Assembly (NCBI GenBank): GCA_963620595.1
Contig: CAVFAY010000009.1
Coordinates: 26,071-90,070, forward strand
Source: Butyricicoccus_A sp963620595
Lineage (GTDB): Bacteria > Bacillota > Clostridia > Oscillospirales > Butyricicoccaceae
DNA length: 64,000 nucleotides
Direction of reading: 5' to 3'
The position numbers and the translations under genes were made by a program. The notes beneath the pieces were generated by a model, which ran no database searches, had not been told where the DNA came from, and worked only from the letters and a program-made list of their open reading frames with translations. This document shows positions 44,069-52,648 of the stretch, in pieces (the first letter of the stretch is position 1; each line of letters opens with the position of its first letter).

Positions 44069-44417
44069 TATGCATTTCCGTTCCGTGAAAAAATACGCCG
44101 GAGACATTTCTCTGGATGAACCAATGGAGCAAGACGGAGACGGCAGCTCTTTGTCTCTGATGGATGTCTTGTCCAGCCATGACCACGGCTTAGAGCAGGT
44201 TGACAACAGCGATCAAGGACAGCTGCTGTTTCGTGCAATGCAAGCATTGGAACCACGAGAACGAGAAATTATTCGTCTGCGCTATGGTTTGACCGGTCAA
44301 CCGCCGCTCACGCAGCGCGAAACCGCCAAACAATATGCGATCTCCCGTTCGTACATCTCTCGCATTGAGAAAAAAGCTCTGCTTAAACTGCGCCGTACCT
44401 TGGAATCCCAGCTCTAA
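44061..44417 (+). CDS. sigK: Sigma-K, 3' segment
   Basis: 118 codons beginning EILMHFRSVKK, which directly follows RCIEN in other SigK proteins. Then come the region 3 segment and region 4: ALEPREREIIRLRYGL, LTQRETAKQYAISRSYISRIEKKALLKL (promoter -35 HTH). It has no start or ribosome site of its own. Joined to 10041-10376 it makes a complete 230-residue sigma factor for late mother-cell genes (coat, cortex, germination). In other spore formers this joining is developmentally timed. Confidence 0.93.
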   Translation, partial: EILMHFRSVKKYAGDISLDEPMEQDGDGSSLSLMDVLSSHDHGLEQVDNSDQGQLLFRAMQALEPREREIIRLRYGLTGQPPLTQRETAKQYAISRSYISRIEKKALLKLRRTLESQL

Positions 44418-44483
44418 GCTTGCAGGAACAGATAAAATCTGATACACTCATATCAAGTCTTATTACCAAACAGGAGATTTGAT

Positions 44484-45134
44484 ATGAAACATATTTTCTT
44501 TTTTGATCTCGACGGAACATTAACCGATTCCGGCGAGGGAATCTTAAATTGTGTCCGTCATGCGTTGGATTTACAGCATTGGCCTTATCCGTCCGAGGAA
44601 GATTTGCGCCGCTTTATCGGTCCCCCGCTCATTGACAGCTTCATGGATATTGCAGGCATGAACAAAGAGCAAGCGCAACAGGCTGTCCGTGATTACCGCG
44701 CCAGATATTCAACCGGCGGTCTGTTTGAAAACCGCGTTTATGATGGCATTTCGGAAATGCTAAAGGCTTTAAATGACGCAGGAAAACGCTGCTTTATGGT
44801 CACCAGCAAGCCGGAAGCATTTTCCACTCGGATTGCAGATAAATTTGGATTGACGCCGTATTTAGAAGCTATTTGCGGTGCCACATTGGATGGTAAAATG
44901 GATGCCAAAGAGCAAATCATCGAACTGGCATTACAGCGTGCAGGAAATCCAGATCCCTCCGATGTTGAAATGATTGGAGATCGCTTGTTCGATGTCGAAG
45001 GCTCCCGCAAGCATGGCATTGACTGCACATATGTTTTGTATGGCTTCGGCAGCCGAGAGGAAGCAGAAGCTCATCACGCTGCGCATATCGTCGAAACACC
45101 TGCACAGCTGAAAGATCTGTTATTATCTCTATAA
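44484..45134 (+). CDS. HAD-superfamily phosphatase, Gph/PpaX-like
   Basis: 216 residues from ATG 44484 after AGGAGA. HAD motifs: I FFDLDGTLTDSGEG (Asp nucleophile), II MVTSKP, III Lys in DGKMDAKEQ, IV MIGDRLFDVEGSRK. The helical cap between motifs I and II is of the phosphoglycolate-phosphatase/PpaX type. It hydrolyses a small phosphate ester; substrate not fixed by sequence. Single-gene unit ending at the terminator 45141-45167. Confidence 0.85.
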   Translation: MKHIFFFDLDGTLTDSGEGILNCVRHALDLQHWPYPSEEDLRRFIGPPLIDSFMDIAGMNKEQAQQAVRDYRARYSTGGLFENRVYDGISEMLKALNDAGKRCFMVTSKPEAFSTRIADKFGLTPYLEAICGATLDGKMDAKEQIIELALQRAGNPDPSDVEMIGDRLFDVEGSRKHGIDCTYVLYGFGSREEAEAHHAAHIVETPAQLKDLLLSL

Positions 45135-45140
45135 ACCACA

Positions 45141-45167
45141 AAACCACCGGTAAAACCGGTGGTTTTT
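45141..45167. terminator. Bidirectional terminator
   Basis: AAAACCACCGGT and ACCGGTGGTTTTT form a strong stem between convergent phosphatase and adenine deaminase genes. The same stem recurs at 63951-63975. Confidence 0.85.
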
Positions 45168-45172
45168 GCTTG

Positions 45173-46879
45173 TTATTGTGCCAAAAATTGCATTTTTTCT
45201 ACGTCAAACACACCACGCGGTGTAATGCGCAGTTCCGGAATAACCGGAAGTGCTAGGAATGACAACAGCGTCAGTGGTGAAACGCCCGTCGGCACACCCA
45301 TCTCGTGTGCTTTGGCAATCATCGCAGAAAGCTCCGACTGTACAGTATGGAATCCCGCATCACTCATAAGTCCCATAATTGGCAGAGGAACCGTATACAA
45401 AATCTTTCCGTTTTGTACCAGCGTATAGCCGCCGCCAATCTCACGCAAATGTTCAATCGCACGCAGCATATCTGCATCGTTGTCTCCAATGACAGATAAG
45501 TTGTGACTGTCATGCGCCACAGTGGATGCAATCGCACCATTCTGTATATTAAAATTCATAACAGCACCCACGCCGACTTTTCCTGTATTATGATGCCGTT
45601 CTACCACAGCAATTTTGCTGTACAAGTCGTCCGGCTGGAATAAGCCATTTTTCTGTGGAAGGCGCACTTCTTCATGCCCCGTAACCAGTTCATTCGGAAT
45701 GACACGGATGACATCCGTTTTTTCTCCGACTGGCAGTTTCAATTGCTCTGGTCTGACCGGCAAGCTGTGCACCGTACGGCGCAGCGGGCTGTCCTGCGGC
45801 AGCTTTGGCTGCGCATGAAAGCTCTCAACGTCCTTGCCCTTAAAATATACCGTGTGAATTTTAACGGTTTCCAAATCATCCAACACAATGAGATCAGCCT
45901 GTAATCCTGGTGCAATCGCACCCATTTGATGTTCCAGACCATAATGCCGTGCCGTATTGATCGTCGCCATACGAATTGCATCAACCGGTGCAATGCCGCA
46001 GTCAATCGCTTTTCGCACACAGTGGTCAATATGACCCTCTGTATGAATATCTTCAATATGCTTGTCATCTGTGCAGAACGAAAAGCCGCTGATGTCCATG
46101 TTGTGCATGATAATACCATTGACAATCGGTTCCAGATTACGGGCAGCACTGCCCTCTCGGATATGAATATGCATGCCAAGACGGCGTTTTTCCAACACTT
46201 CTTCTACAGCAGAGCACTCATGATCGTTCGTAATGCCAGCCAGCACATAGGTGTTGAGTTGTTTTCCCGTCAAGCCCGGTGCATGTCCGTCCTTTGGTTT
46301 TCCATCAAACAACGCAAGTTTTTCTGTCATCACGGGATCAGCGTTAATGGTAGATACATAGTCCATAACTTCGCCCAATCCCAAAATGCGCGGATTATCT
46401 TTATATTTTTTCATTTCTGCTGCGTCAAAGGTACAGCCATTGTCCTCAAAGGGTAGCGCCGGCACACAAGACGGCATCATGACATAGACGTTCGCCGGAA
46501 CATCTTCGGTCTCATTCAGAATATAATCAATGCCCGCCGCACCGCTGACATTCGCCGCCTCATGTGGATCAGCAATATACGTCGTTGTACCGCACTTAAC
46601 CGCCTGTTCGACCAGTTCAGCCGGTGTCACCATCGTCGATTCCAAATGCAAATGTCCATCAATAAATCCCGGACACAAATACCTTCCATTCAGATCAATT
46701 TCTTGTTTGCCGGTATATGCATCACCGATGCCGACAATCACGCCATCTGTGACAGCAACCGAAGTGCGCAAAATCTCTCCGGTAAAGACATTGATGACAT
46801 TGCCGCCTCGAAATACCAGATCCGCCTGTACATCTCCTCTGGCTGCCTTCGCCAGTTCAGGAAACTTTGAAAAATCCAT
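45173..46879 (-). CDS. ade: Adenine deaminase
   Basis: 568 residues, the usual size of AdeC. Amidohydrolase motifs: GFIDGHLHLESTMVTPAELV (metal His pair), DPHEAANVSG, HAPGLTGKQLN, DHECSAVEE and the C-terminal adenine-deaminase domain with HDSHNLSVIGDND. It converts adenine to hypoxanthine and ammonia in purine salvage. Start ATG 46879 after a GGAAGTG site; divergent from the radical SAM gene. Confidence 0.93.
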   Translation of the reverse strand: MDFSKFPELAKAARGDVQADLVFRGGNVINVFTGEILRTSVAVTDGVIVGIGDAYTGKQEIDLNGRYLCPGFIDGHLHLESTMVTPAELVEQAVKCGTTTYIADPHEAANVSGAAGIDYILNETEDVPANVYVMMPSCVPALPFEDNGCTFDAAEMKKYKDNPRILGLGEVMDYVSTINADPVMTEKLALFDGKPKDGHAPGLTGKQLNTYVLAGITNDHECSAVEEVLEKRRLGMHIHIREGSAARNLEPIVNGIIMHNMDISGFSFCTDDKHIEDIHTEGHIDHCVRKAIDCGIAPVDAIRMATINTARHYGLEHQMGAIAPGLQADLIVLDDLETVKIHTVYFKGKDVESFHAQPKLPQDSPLRRTVHSLPVRPEQLKLPVGEKTDVIRVIPNELVTGHEEVRLPQKNGLFQPDDLYSKIAVVERHHNTGKVGVGAVMNFNIQNGAIASTVAHDSHNLSVIGDNDADMLRAIEHLREIGGGYTLVQNGKILYTVPLPIMGLMSDAGFHTVQSELSAMIAKAHEMGVPTGVSPLTLLSFLALPVIPELRITPRGVFDVEKMQFLAQ

Positions 46880-46936
46880 CGTATGACACTTCCCATCTGT
46901 TCGTGTTTTCTCTGTATAACAGTATACCGCATTTTC

Positions 46937-46966
46937 TTGTATTTTCCCAGTCTTTTATGCTATGAT
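46937..46966 (+). promoter_or_regulatory. Promoter of the radical SAM gene
   Basis: TTGTAT (46937-46942), 18 bases, TATGAT (46961-46966), 22 bases before ATG 46988. Confidence 0.5.
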
Positions 46967-46987
46967 AGACAAGAAAGGGGGCATTTC

Positions 46988-47896
46988 ATGCTCGAACACT
47001 GTACGCTGTGCCCGCGCATGTGCGGTGCAAACCGAAAAGCAGGCGAATGCGGATTCTGTGGCGCCGATAACCAGATTCGCGTGGGGCTCGCCTATTTACA
47101 CCAATGGGAAGAGCCGTGTCTGTCCGGTACAAGAGGCGCAGGCACTGTCTTTTTCTGTCACTGTCCGCTCGGCTGTGTATACTGTCAAAACCATGATATT
47201 TCCGGCACGGATGCCAATGCATCCGGTATCTGTACAGACAGCTCAGGGCTGGCAGATACGTTTTTGTCCCTGCAACAACGCGGTGCCCACAATATTGATC
47301 TGGTCACACCCACACATTATGCCGCACAACTCACAGAAGCCATTCCACTTGCACGCAAACGCGGTCTGACTATTCCGATTATCTACAATTGCGGCGGCTA
47401 TGAGCGCGTAGAGACCCTGCGCATGTTAGATGGACTGATCGATATTTATCTTCCTGATTTCAAATATTACAGTTCTTATTACAGTGAGCGCTATTCGCAT
47501 GCCGCAGATTATTTTGATGTCGCGGTAGATGCCATCAATGAGATGGTACGGCAAACGGCAGAACCGGTTATAGATGCAGATGGTCTCATGCGTTCCGGTA
47601 CCATCATTCGCCACTTGATGCTCCCGGGCCTTGGATCAGACACGGCACATATTCTGCGCACGATTGCGAAGCATTGGAAAACCGATGTCTTTGTCAGTCT
47701 TATGCGGCAGTTTACGCCGTGTACAGATCTGACAGACTATCCGGAACTCATGCATCCCATTACGGACGAAGCCTATACAGAAGCCTGCGAAGAAATGGAA
47801 TTTCTTGGCTTAGATGGCTGGACACAGGATGCGGAAGCCATCAGCGAAAGCTTTATCCCACATTTTGATGGAACCGGCGTCTGTGCTGCGAAATAA
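46988..47896 (+). CDS. Radical SAM protein, PflA-like
   Basis: 302 residues from ATG 46988 after AAAGGGGG. An N-terminal Cys-rich segment (CTLCPRMCGANRKAGECGFC) precedes the radical SAM cluster motif in FFCHCPLGCVYCQNHDIS (CxxxCxxC), then NCGGYE and YLPDFKY strands. This is the PflA-related group (PflX/AmmeMemoRadiSam relatives), often annotated as a pyruvate formate-lyase activating enzyme homologue. The true substrate is not known. It ends at a bidirectional terminator shared with pckA. Confidence 0.85.
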   Translation: MLEHCTLCPRMCGANRKAGECGFCGADNQIRVGLAYLHQWEEPCLSGTRGAGTVFFCHCPLGCVYCQNHDISGTDANASGICTDSSGLADTFLSLQQRGAHNIDLVTPTHYAAQLTEAIPLARKRGLTIPIIYNCGGYERVETLRMLDGLIDIYLPDFKYYSSYYSERYSHAADYFDVAVDAINEMVRQTAEPVIDADGLMRSGTIIRHLMLPGLGSDTAHILRTIAKHWKTDVFVSLMRQFTPCTDLTDYPELMHPITDEAYTEACEEMEFLGLDGWTQDAEAISESFIPHFDGTGVCAAK

Positions 47897-47904
47897 GCAA
47901 AAAA

Positions 47905-47950
47905 ACAGCGGGATCGCTGATCGAACGATCAGCAATCCCGCTGTTGTATT
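47905..47950. terminator. Bidirectional terminator
   Basis: AACAGCGGGAT-C-GCTGATCG pairs with CGATCAGC-A-ATCCCGCTGTT, with A- and T-rich flanks, between the radical SAM and pckA genes. Confidence 0.85.
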
Positions 47951-47982
47951 TTTTATGTAGTACGAGCTTTCTCGTCAGCCGA

Positions 47983-49587
47983 TTAGAGCTGCGGGCCAGC
48001 TGCAACCAGAGCCTTACCAGCCTCGTTGCCTTCGTACTTAGCAAAGTTCTTGATGAATCTGCCAGCCAGATCCTTTGCCTTTGCATCCCACTCGGAAGCA
48101 TCAGCGTAGGTATCGCGCGGATCCAGAATGCCAGAATCAACGCCCGGCAGTTCGGTCGGAACTTCAAAGTTGAAGTACGGGATGGTCTTGGTCGGAGCAG
48201 TCTTGATGTCGCCATTCAGGATTGCATCAATGATGCCACGGGTATCCTTGATGGAGATACGCTTGCCGGAACCATTCCAGCCAGTGTTAACGAGGTAAGC
48301 CTTTGCGCCGCTCTTCTCCATCTTCTTAACCAGCTCTTCTGCGTACTTGGTCGGATGCAGTTCCAGGAATGCCTGACCGAAGCAAGCAGAGAAGGTCGGG
48401 GTCGGCTCAGTGATGCCGCGCTCGGTACCAGCCAGCTTAGCGGTGAAGCCAGACAGGAAGTAGTACTGGGTCTGCTCCGGAGTCAATACAGAAACCGGCG
48501 GCAGTACGCCGAATGCGTCTGCGGACAGGAAGATAACGTTCTTAGCTGCCGGTGCAGAAGAAATCGGGCGAACAATGTTCTTGATATGGTCAATCGGGTA
48601 AGATACACGAGTGTTCTCGGTTACGCTCTTATCAGCGAAGTCGATCTTGCCATCCTCAGCAACGGTAACGTTCTCCAGCAGAGCGTCACGACGGATTGCA
48701 TTGTAGATATCCGGCTCGGACTCCTTATCCAGGTTGATAACCTTTGCGTAGCAGCCACCCTCAAAGTTGAACACGCCGTTGTCGTCCCAGCCGTGCTCGT
48801 CGTCGCCGATCAGCAGACGCTTCGGGTCGGTGGACAGGGTGGTCTTACCGGTACCGGACAGACCAAAGAAGATTGCGGTGTTCTCACCGTTCAGGTCGGT
48901 ATTTGCAGAGCAATGCATGGAAGCGATGCCCTTCAGCGGCAGGTAGTAGTTCATCATGGAGAACATACCCTTCTTCATCTCGCCGCCGTACCAGGTGTTG
49001 ATGATAACCTGCTCACGGCTGGTGATGTTGAAGACTACTGCGGTCTCAGAGTTCAGACCCAGTTCCTTGTAGTTCTCAACCTTAGCCTTGGAAGCGTTGT
49101 AAACAACGAAGTCCGGCTCAAAGTTCTCAAGTTCTTCAGCAGTCGGCTTGATGAACATGTTGGTAACAAAGTGTGCCTGCCAAGCTACTTCTACGATGAA
49201 ACGGATTGCCATACGGGTATCCTTGTTTGCACCGCAGAATGCATCAACAACAAACAGTCTCTTGTTAGACAGTTCCTTTACTGCGAGATCCTTTACAGCC
49301 TTCCAAGCTTCCTGAGATGCCGGATGGTTGTCATTCTTGTACTCGTCAGAAGTCCACCATACAGTGTCCTTGGAGTTTTCATCCATTACGATGAACTTGT
49401 CCTTCGGGGAACGACCGGTGTAAATACCAGTCATAACGTTTACAGCATCCAGCTCGGTCAGCTTGCCAACTTCATAGCCAGACAGACCTTCCTTGGTTTC
49501 CTCTTCAAACAGCAGTTCGTAAGAAGGATTGTAAACGATTTCGGTAGCGCCACTGATGCCATATTTGCTCAAATCAATAGATGCCAT
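47983..49587 (-). CDS. pckA: Phosphoenolpyruvate carboxykinase (ATP)
   Basis: 534 residues, full length. Motifs: GRSPKDKF (residues 57-64), FGLSGTGKTTLSTDPKR (kinase-1a P-loop, about 240), IGDDEHGW (kinase-2), and the adenine-binding NTRVSYP segment. Interconverts oxaloacetate plus ATP with PEP, CO2 and ADP. Start ATG 49587 after GAGGTTG. Codon use is strongly biased towards preferred codons, as for a highly expressed gene. Its own near-consensus promoter is at 49672-49644. Confidence 0.96.
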   Translation of the reverse strand: MASIDLSKYGISGATEIVYNPSYELLFEEETKEGLSGYEVGKLTELDAVNVMTGIYTGRSPKDKFIVMDENSKDTVWWTSDEYKNDNHPASQEAWKAVKDLAVKELSNKRLFVVDAFCGANKDTRMAIRFIVEVAWQAHFVTNMFIKPTAEELENFEPDFVVYNASKAKVENYKELGLNSETAVVFNITSREQVIINTWYGGEMKKGMFSMMNYYLPLKGIASMHCSANTDLNGENTAIFFGLSGTGKTTLSTDPKRLLIGDDEHGWDDNGVFNFEGGCYAKVINLDKESEPDIYNAIRRDALLENVTVAEDGKIDFADKSVTENTRVSYPIDHIKNIVRPISSAPAAKNVIFLSADAFGVLPPVSVLTPEQTQYYFLSGFTAKLAGTERGITEPTPTFSACFGQAFLELHPTKYAEELVKKMEKSGAKAYLVNTGWNGSGKRISIKDTRGIIDAILNGDIKTAPTKTIPYFNFEVPTELPGVDSGILDPRDTYADASEWDAKAKDLAGRFIKNFAKYEGNEAGKALVAAGPQL

Positions 49588-49643
49588 CTTAGTTCAACCT
49601 CTTTCCTGAAAAATTTATATTAGGTATAAATCCTGTTAATTTA

Positions 49644-49672
49644 ATGTTATCTAACCAGCGAGAAAATGTCAA
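49644..49672 (-). promoter_or_regulatory. Promoter of pckA
   Basis: TTGACA (49672-49667), 17-base spacer, TAACAT (49649-49644), minus strand. The leader is about 50 nt. Confidence 0.65.
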
Positions 49673-49830
49673 TATGAAAAACACCTCAAATTACTCGAAA
49701 AACGCGGTAAGAATCAGCATTTCTCACAATTATCTTGTTTTTTCTTCTAGTATATGTGTAAACATGGTATACTTTCCGAGATTTTTCTGCCAACTTTTCT
49801 CAAAAACTTCATCGATTTTCACAGGAAGAT

Positions 49831-50613
49831 TCAAGGTATGCAAGCCCGATCATGTAATGCAGGAAATCGCGCACGAAAGTCTGCCGTTTCACTCAAATTA
49901 ATGTCTGTCACCAATACTTCTTCCTCTTCCCCAGCCTGTGCCAAAATTTTCCCCTCCGGCGAAACGATCATGCTGTGTCCGCCGTCTGTTTCACCATTCC
50001 ACGTCCCGCAGGTATTGCAAGCCAGTAAAAAGCTCTGATTTTCCAACGCACGCGCACGGCAAAACAGCTTCCAGTCATCAATCCGTACTTTGGGCCATGC
50101 CGCACAGATCAAAAATATCTCTGCGCCATGAGACACCATCTGGCGAAATTGCTCAGGAAAGCGCAGATCATAGCAGGTTGCCAATCCGATCACGCCATAA
50201 GACGTTAGGCTCTCGCTGGTCTGACTGCCCGCCGTCAGCAGCTGCCGTTCCTGTGAGCCATACCCGAACAGATGTATTTTCCGATACGTTCCCGCCACAA
50301 TGCCGCGGTCATCCAGCAAAGCTGTTGTATTATAATATTTACCGCCGCAGCTTTCAACAAAGCTCCCTGTCATAATATGCGCCCCCAGCTTGCGCGCCCA
50401 CGGTGCCAAGCGCAGCAGTGTTGTTCCGCGTAGCGGTTCTGCCATCTTCCGATACTGTGCAAAATTAGAAAATCCAACGCTCCACAATTCCGGCAGCAAA
50501 ATCAAGTCTACGGATTGTTCCTTTAACTGTGACAGAATCCGCTCTACCCGCATCCAGCGCTGTGCTGGTGCTTCATCGCTGCTGACGCGAAGCTGGATTA
50601 ATGCCGCTCTCAT
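49831..50613 (-). CDS. Carbon-nitrogen hydrolase (nitrilase superfamily), omega-amidase-like
   Basis: 260 residues from ATG 50613 after GGAGGAGG. The Glu-Lys-Cys triad is visible: Glu in LILLPELWSVGF, Lys in YRKIHLFGYGSQE, Cys in GLATCYDLRFPE. The arrangement fits the NIT2/YafV omega-amidase branch, which hydrolyses alpha-ketoglutaramate or similar. It lies after pfkA on the same strand, 68 bases apart in coding terms, with a hairpin (about 50636-50667) between them. Confidence 0.85.
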   Translation of the reverse strand: MRAALIQLRVSSDEAPAQRWMRVERILSQLKEQSVDLILLPELWSVGFSNFAQYRKMAEPLRGTTLLRLAPWARKLGAHIMTGSFVESCGGKYYNTTALLDDRGIVAGTYRKIHLFGYGSQERQLLTAGSQTSESLTSYGVIGLATCYDLRFPEQFRQMVSHGAEIFLICAAWPKVRIDDWKLFCRARALENQSFLLACNTCGTWNGETDGGHSMIVSPEGKILAQAGEEEEVLVTDINLSETADFRARFPALHDRACIP

Positions 50614-50681
50614 ATATTCCTCCTCCAAACAGCATAGGGGCTGTCCAACGATTGAAACAGCCCCCTTGCATGAAAAAAAGC

Positions 50682-51839
50682 TTATGCTTTTTCGTCTTTC
50701 TTTTCTTTGTCCTTCTTCTCTTTATCCTTTTTCTTGTCCTTCTTCTTTTCCTTCTCCGTGCTTTCATCACCGAAGCTAATGCCGATGTCGCGCGCAGCCT
50801 GTACCAGATCGTTGTCTACCGGTACCGTCTTGAGCCTTCCGGCAACCTCGCTGAGCGGAACTGCAACAATTTCATTGTTGCGAATCGCTACCATATTGCC
50901 GTACTGTTTATGCTTAATCAGGCGTGCTGCACCTGTGCCCAGGCGAGTCGTCAGAATGCGATCATATGCATCCGGACCGCCACCGCGCTGAATATGTCCC
51001 GGATTCACCACGCGAATCTCCTGCGAACATTTCTCGCCCAGTTCTCGTGCCAGTTTGAAGCTAATGGACGGATCTGTCATTTTTGCGCGTGCCGCCTTGA
51101 ATTCCTTTTTGGACATCTTTGCTTCTTCCTTGGTAACAGCACCTTCTGCTACAGCAACAATGCTGAATGCATGTCCATTCTTGCGGCGCTCTTCCAGCTT
51201 GTTAACAACAGCATCCAAATCATACGGAATTTCCGGAATCAGAATAATATCTGCGCCGCCCGCAATGCCCGCACTTAAGGTCAACCAGCCGGCGCCGTGT
51301 CCCATAATCTCTACAAGGAACACACGGCTATGTGATGTCGCGGTCGAATGTACCTTATCCAGAACATCCGTTGCGATATCCATGGCAGTCTGATAGCCAA
51401 ATGTAACCTCTGTGCCCCACAGATCGTTATCAATGGTTTTGGGCAGAGAAATAATATTCAGACCCTCTTCGCGCAGCAAATTGGCAGATTTTGTCGTGCC
51501 ATTGCCACCGAGAATAACTAAGCAGTCCAACTGCATATCCTTGTAGGTTTGAGTCATCTTGGTGACTTTATCAACACCATTTTCATCTTTATCCCGCATA
51601 TTCTTAAACGGCTGACGCGATGTGCCGAGAATTGTGCCGCCAATCGTCAAAATGCCGGAAAAATCACTCGGAGACATCAGTCGGTATTCTCCTTGAATGA
51701 GTCCCTTGTATCCATCCTTAAAGCCGTAGATTTCTACTTCCTTGCCGTATTCCTCGTACAAAGCTTTTGCAACACCACGCAGGGTCGAATTCAGACCTTG
51801 ACAGTCGCCGCCGCTCGTCAGCATACCAATTCGTTTCAT
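50682..51839 (-). CDS. pfkA: 6-phosphofructokinase with lysine-rich tail
   Basis: 385 residues from ATG 51839 after GAAGGAGG. PFK motifs: GMLTSGGDCQGLNSTLRG, LGGNGTTKSANLL, PKTIDNDLWGTEVTFGYQTA, EIMGHGAGWLTL and PGHIQRGG. The GG-x-G with Gly plus the Lys of PKTIDND resemble ATP-type group III enzymes rather than PPi-type GGDD, though Asn replaces the usual Asp or Glu of that loop. The last 26 residues are almost only Lys, Glu and Asp, which is not part of the fold. Commits fructose-6-phosphate to glycolysis. Confidence 0.93.
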   Translation of the reverse strand: MKRIGMLTSGGDCQGLNSTLRGVAKALYEEYGKEVEIYGFKDGYKGLIQGEYRLMSPSDFSGILTIGGTILGTSRQPFKNMRDKDENGVDKVTKMTQTYKDMQLDCLVILGGNGTTKSANLLREEGLNIISLPKTIDNDLWGTEVTFGYQTAMDIATDVLDKVHSTATSHSRVFLVEIMGHGAGWLTLSAGIAGGADIILIPEIPYDLDAVVNKLEERRKNGHAFSIVAVAEGAVTKEEAKMSKKEFKAARAKMTDPSISFKLARELGEKCSQEIRVVNPGHIQRGGGPDAYDRILTTRLGTGAARLIKHKQYGNMVAIRNNEIVAVPLSEVAGRLKTVPVDNDLVQAARDIGISFGDESTEKEKKKDKKKDKEKKDKEKKDEKA

Positions 51840-51923
51840 GCTGTTTCCTCCTTCTACAAGTCCCATTCTTTTTTCTCAGCCAGCCTGCCATTTATCTCTC
51901 TATTGGCCACTGATAATATGTTT

Positions 51924-51952
51924 ATTATACCAAATCCATCGTTATATCGCAA
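51924..51952 (-). promoter_or_regulatory. Promoter of pfkA
   Basis: TTGCGA (51952-51947), 17 bases, TATAAT (51929-51924), minus strand, 85 bases before the ATG. Confidence 0.6.
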
Positions 51953-51991
51953 TGTATTTTACACAGTTTTGACAATTCTTTGCTATACGAA

Positions 51992-52020
51992 AAAAGGCAG
52001 GTGGAACGCACCCGCCTTTT
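51992..52020 (-). terminator. Terminator after the PerR/Fur gene
   Basis: AAAAGGC-A-GGTG pairs with CACC-C-GCCTTTT; A/T tracts on both sides. It sits three bases past the stop at 52023. Confidence 0.8.
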
Positions 52021-52022
52021 AT

Positions 52023-52430
52023 TTACTGTTGTTGTGCCATTTTCTCCTCTGCATCAGACTGCTTCTGTGCACAATCCTTGCAGATTCCATACAAGGTCAA
52101 GTCATATCCTGTGATTTGTACTTCTTCCATACCGGAAAAATACTCCCAAAGCGATGATTTCGGCCAAATATCCACCACTCCCCCGCACTGGGTACAAATC
52201 ATATGCTCATGTTCCTGCAACGTATGATCGAAATGATCCGAATCCCCCGGAACAACAACGCGTCGAATCAGATGATTTTCAGAAAGCTGGTTGAGATTGC
52301 GGTAAACTGTTGCTAAACTAATCGTCGGCTCTCGCTTTCGCACTTCTTGGTACACCTCATCCGCAGTCGGATGGATCGAAGATTTTTCCACAGCCTCGCG
52401 CACAAGCTCTCTCTGTCTGGAATATTTCAT
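52023..52430 (-). CDS. Fur-family metalloregulator, PerR-like
   Basis: 135 residues. Winged helix at about 1-75 (HPTADEVYQEVRKREPTISL then ATVYRNLNQL), followed by the metal-sensing part HFDHTLQEHEHMICTQCGG and the second structural CxxC in GICKDCAQ. Four cysteines for structural zinc plus His/Asp ligands favour PerR over Fur. It would repress peroxide-stress genes with Mn or Fe as co-repressor. A possible PerR box lies in its own upstream region and before the divergent polyphosphate kinase gene. Confidence 0.85.
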   Translation of the reverse strand: MKYSRQRELVREAVEKSSIHPTADEVYQEVRKREPTISLATVYRNLNQLSENHLIRRVVVPGDSDHFDHTLQEHEHMICTQCGGVVDIWPKSSLWEYFSGMEEVQITGYDLTLYGICKDCAQKQSDAEEKMAQQQ

Positions 52431-52460
52431 CAGGCAACACCTCCTCCGACGACATTAAAA

Positions 52461-52625
52461 ACAGGAATCATTTTTATATTTATATAGTATCAAATTTCAA
52501 CATAGCCTGTCAAGTATCTCCACCAGTTTTTTGCAGATATCTTTTCTCCTTTTTGGGCACTTCATGAATGACAGATGCATTTCTTTGCAAACTATGCTAT
52601 AATAAGAATCATTCTATTTGTTATG
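52461..52625. promoter_or_regulatory. Divergent control region with two GAATCATT cores
   Basis: GGAATCATTTTTA near 52465-52477 (PerR side) and AAGAATCATTCTA at 52603-52615 (kinase side, just after TATAAT 52599-52604) share the AAT-N-ATT core of PerR boxes. The second is a perfect 11-bp palindrome. The match to the full 15-bp consensus is partial (10 of 14). Confidence 0.35.
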
Positions 52626-52648
52626 TATAAGCACAAAGGAGGAATTTC

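Noticed and set aside
47944..49623. 559-residue plus-strand open frame opposite pckA
   Set aside because: It is a shadow of strongly codon-biased pckA. It has no ribosome site and no recognisable domain, and pckA is certain.
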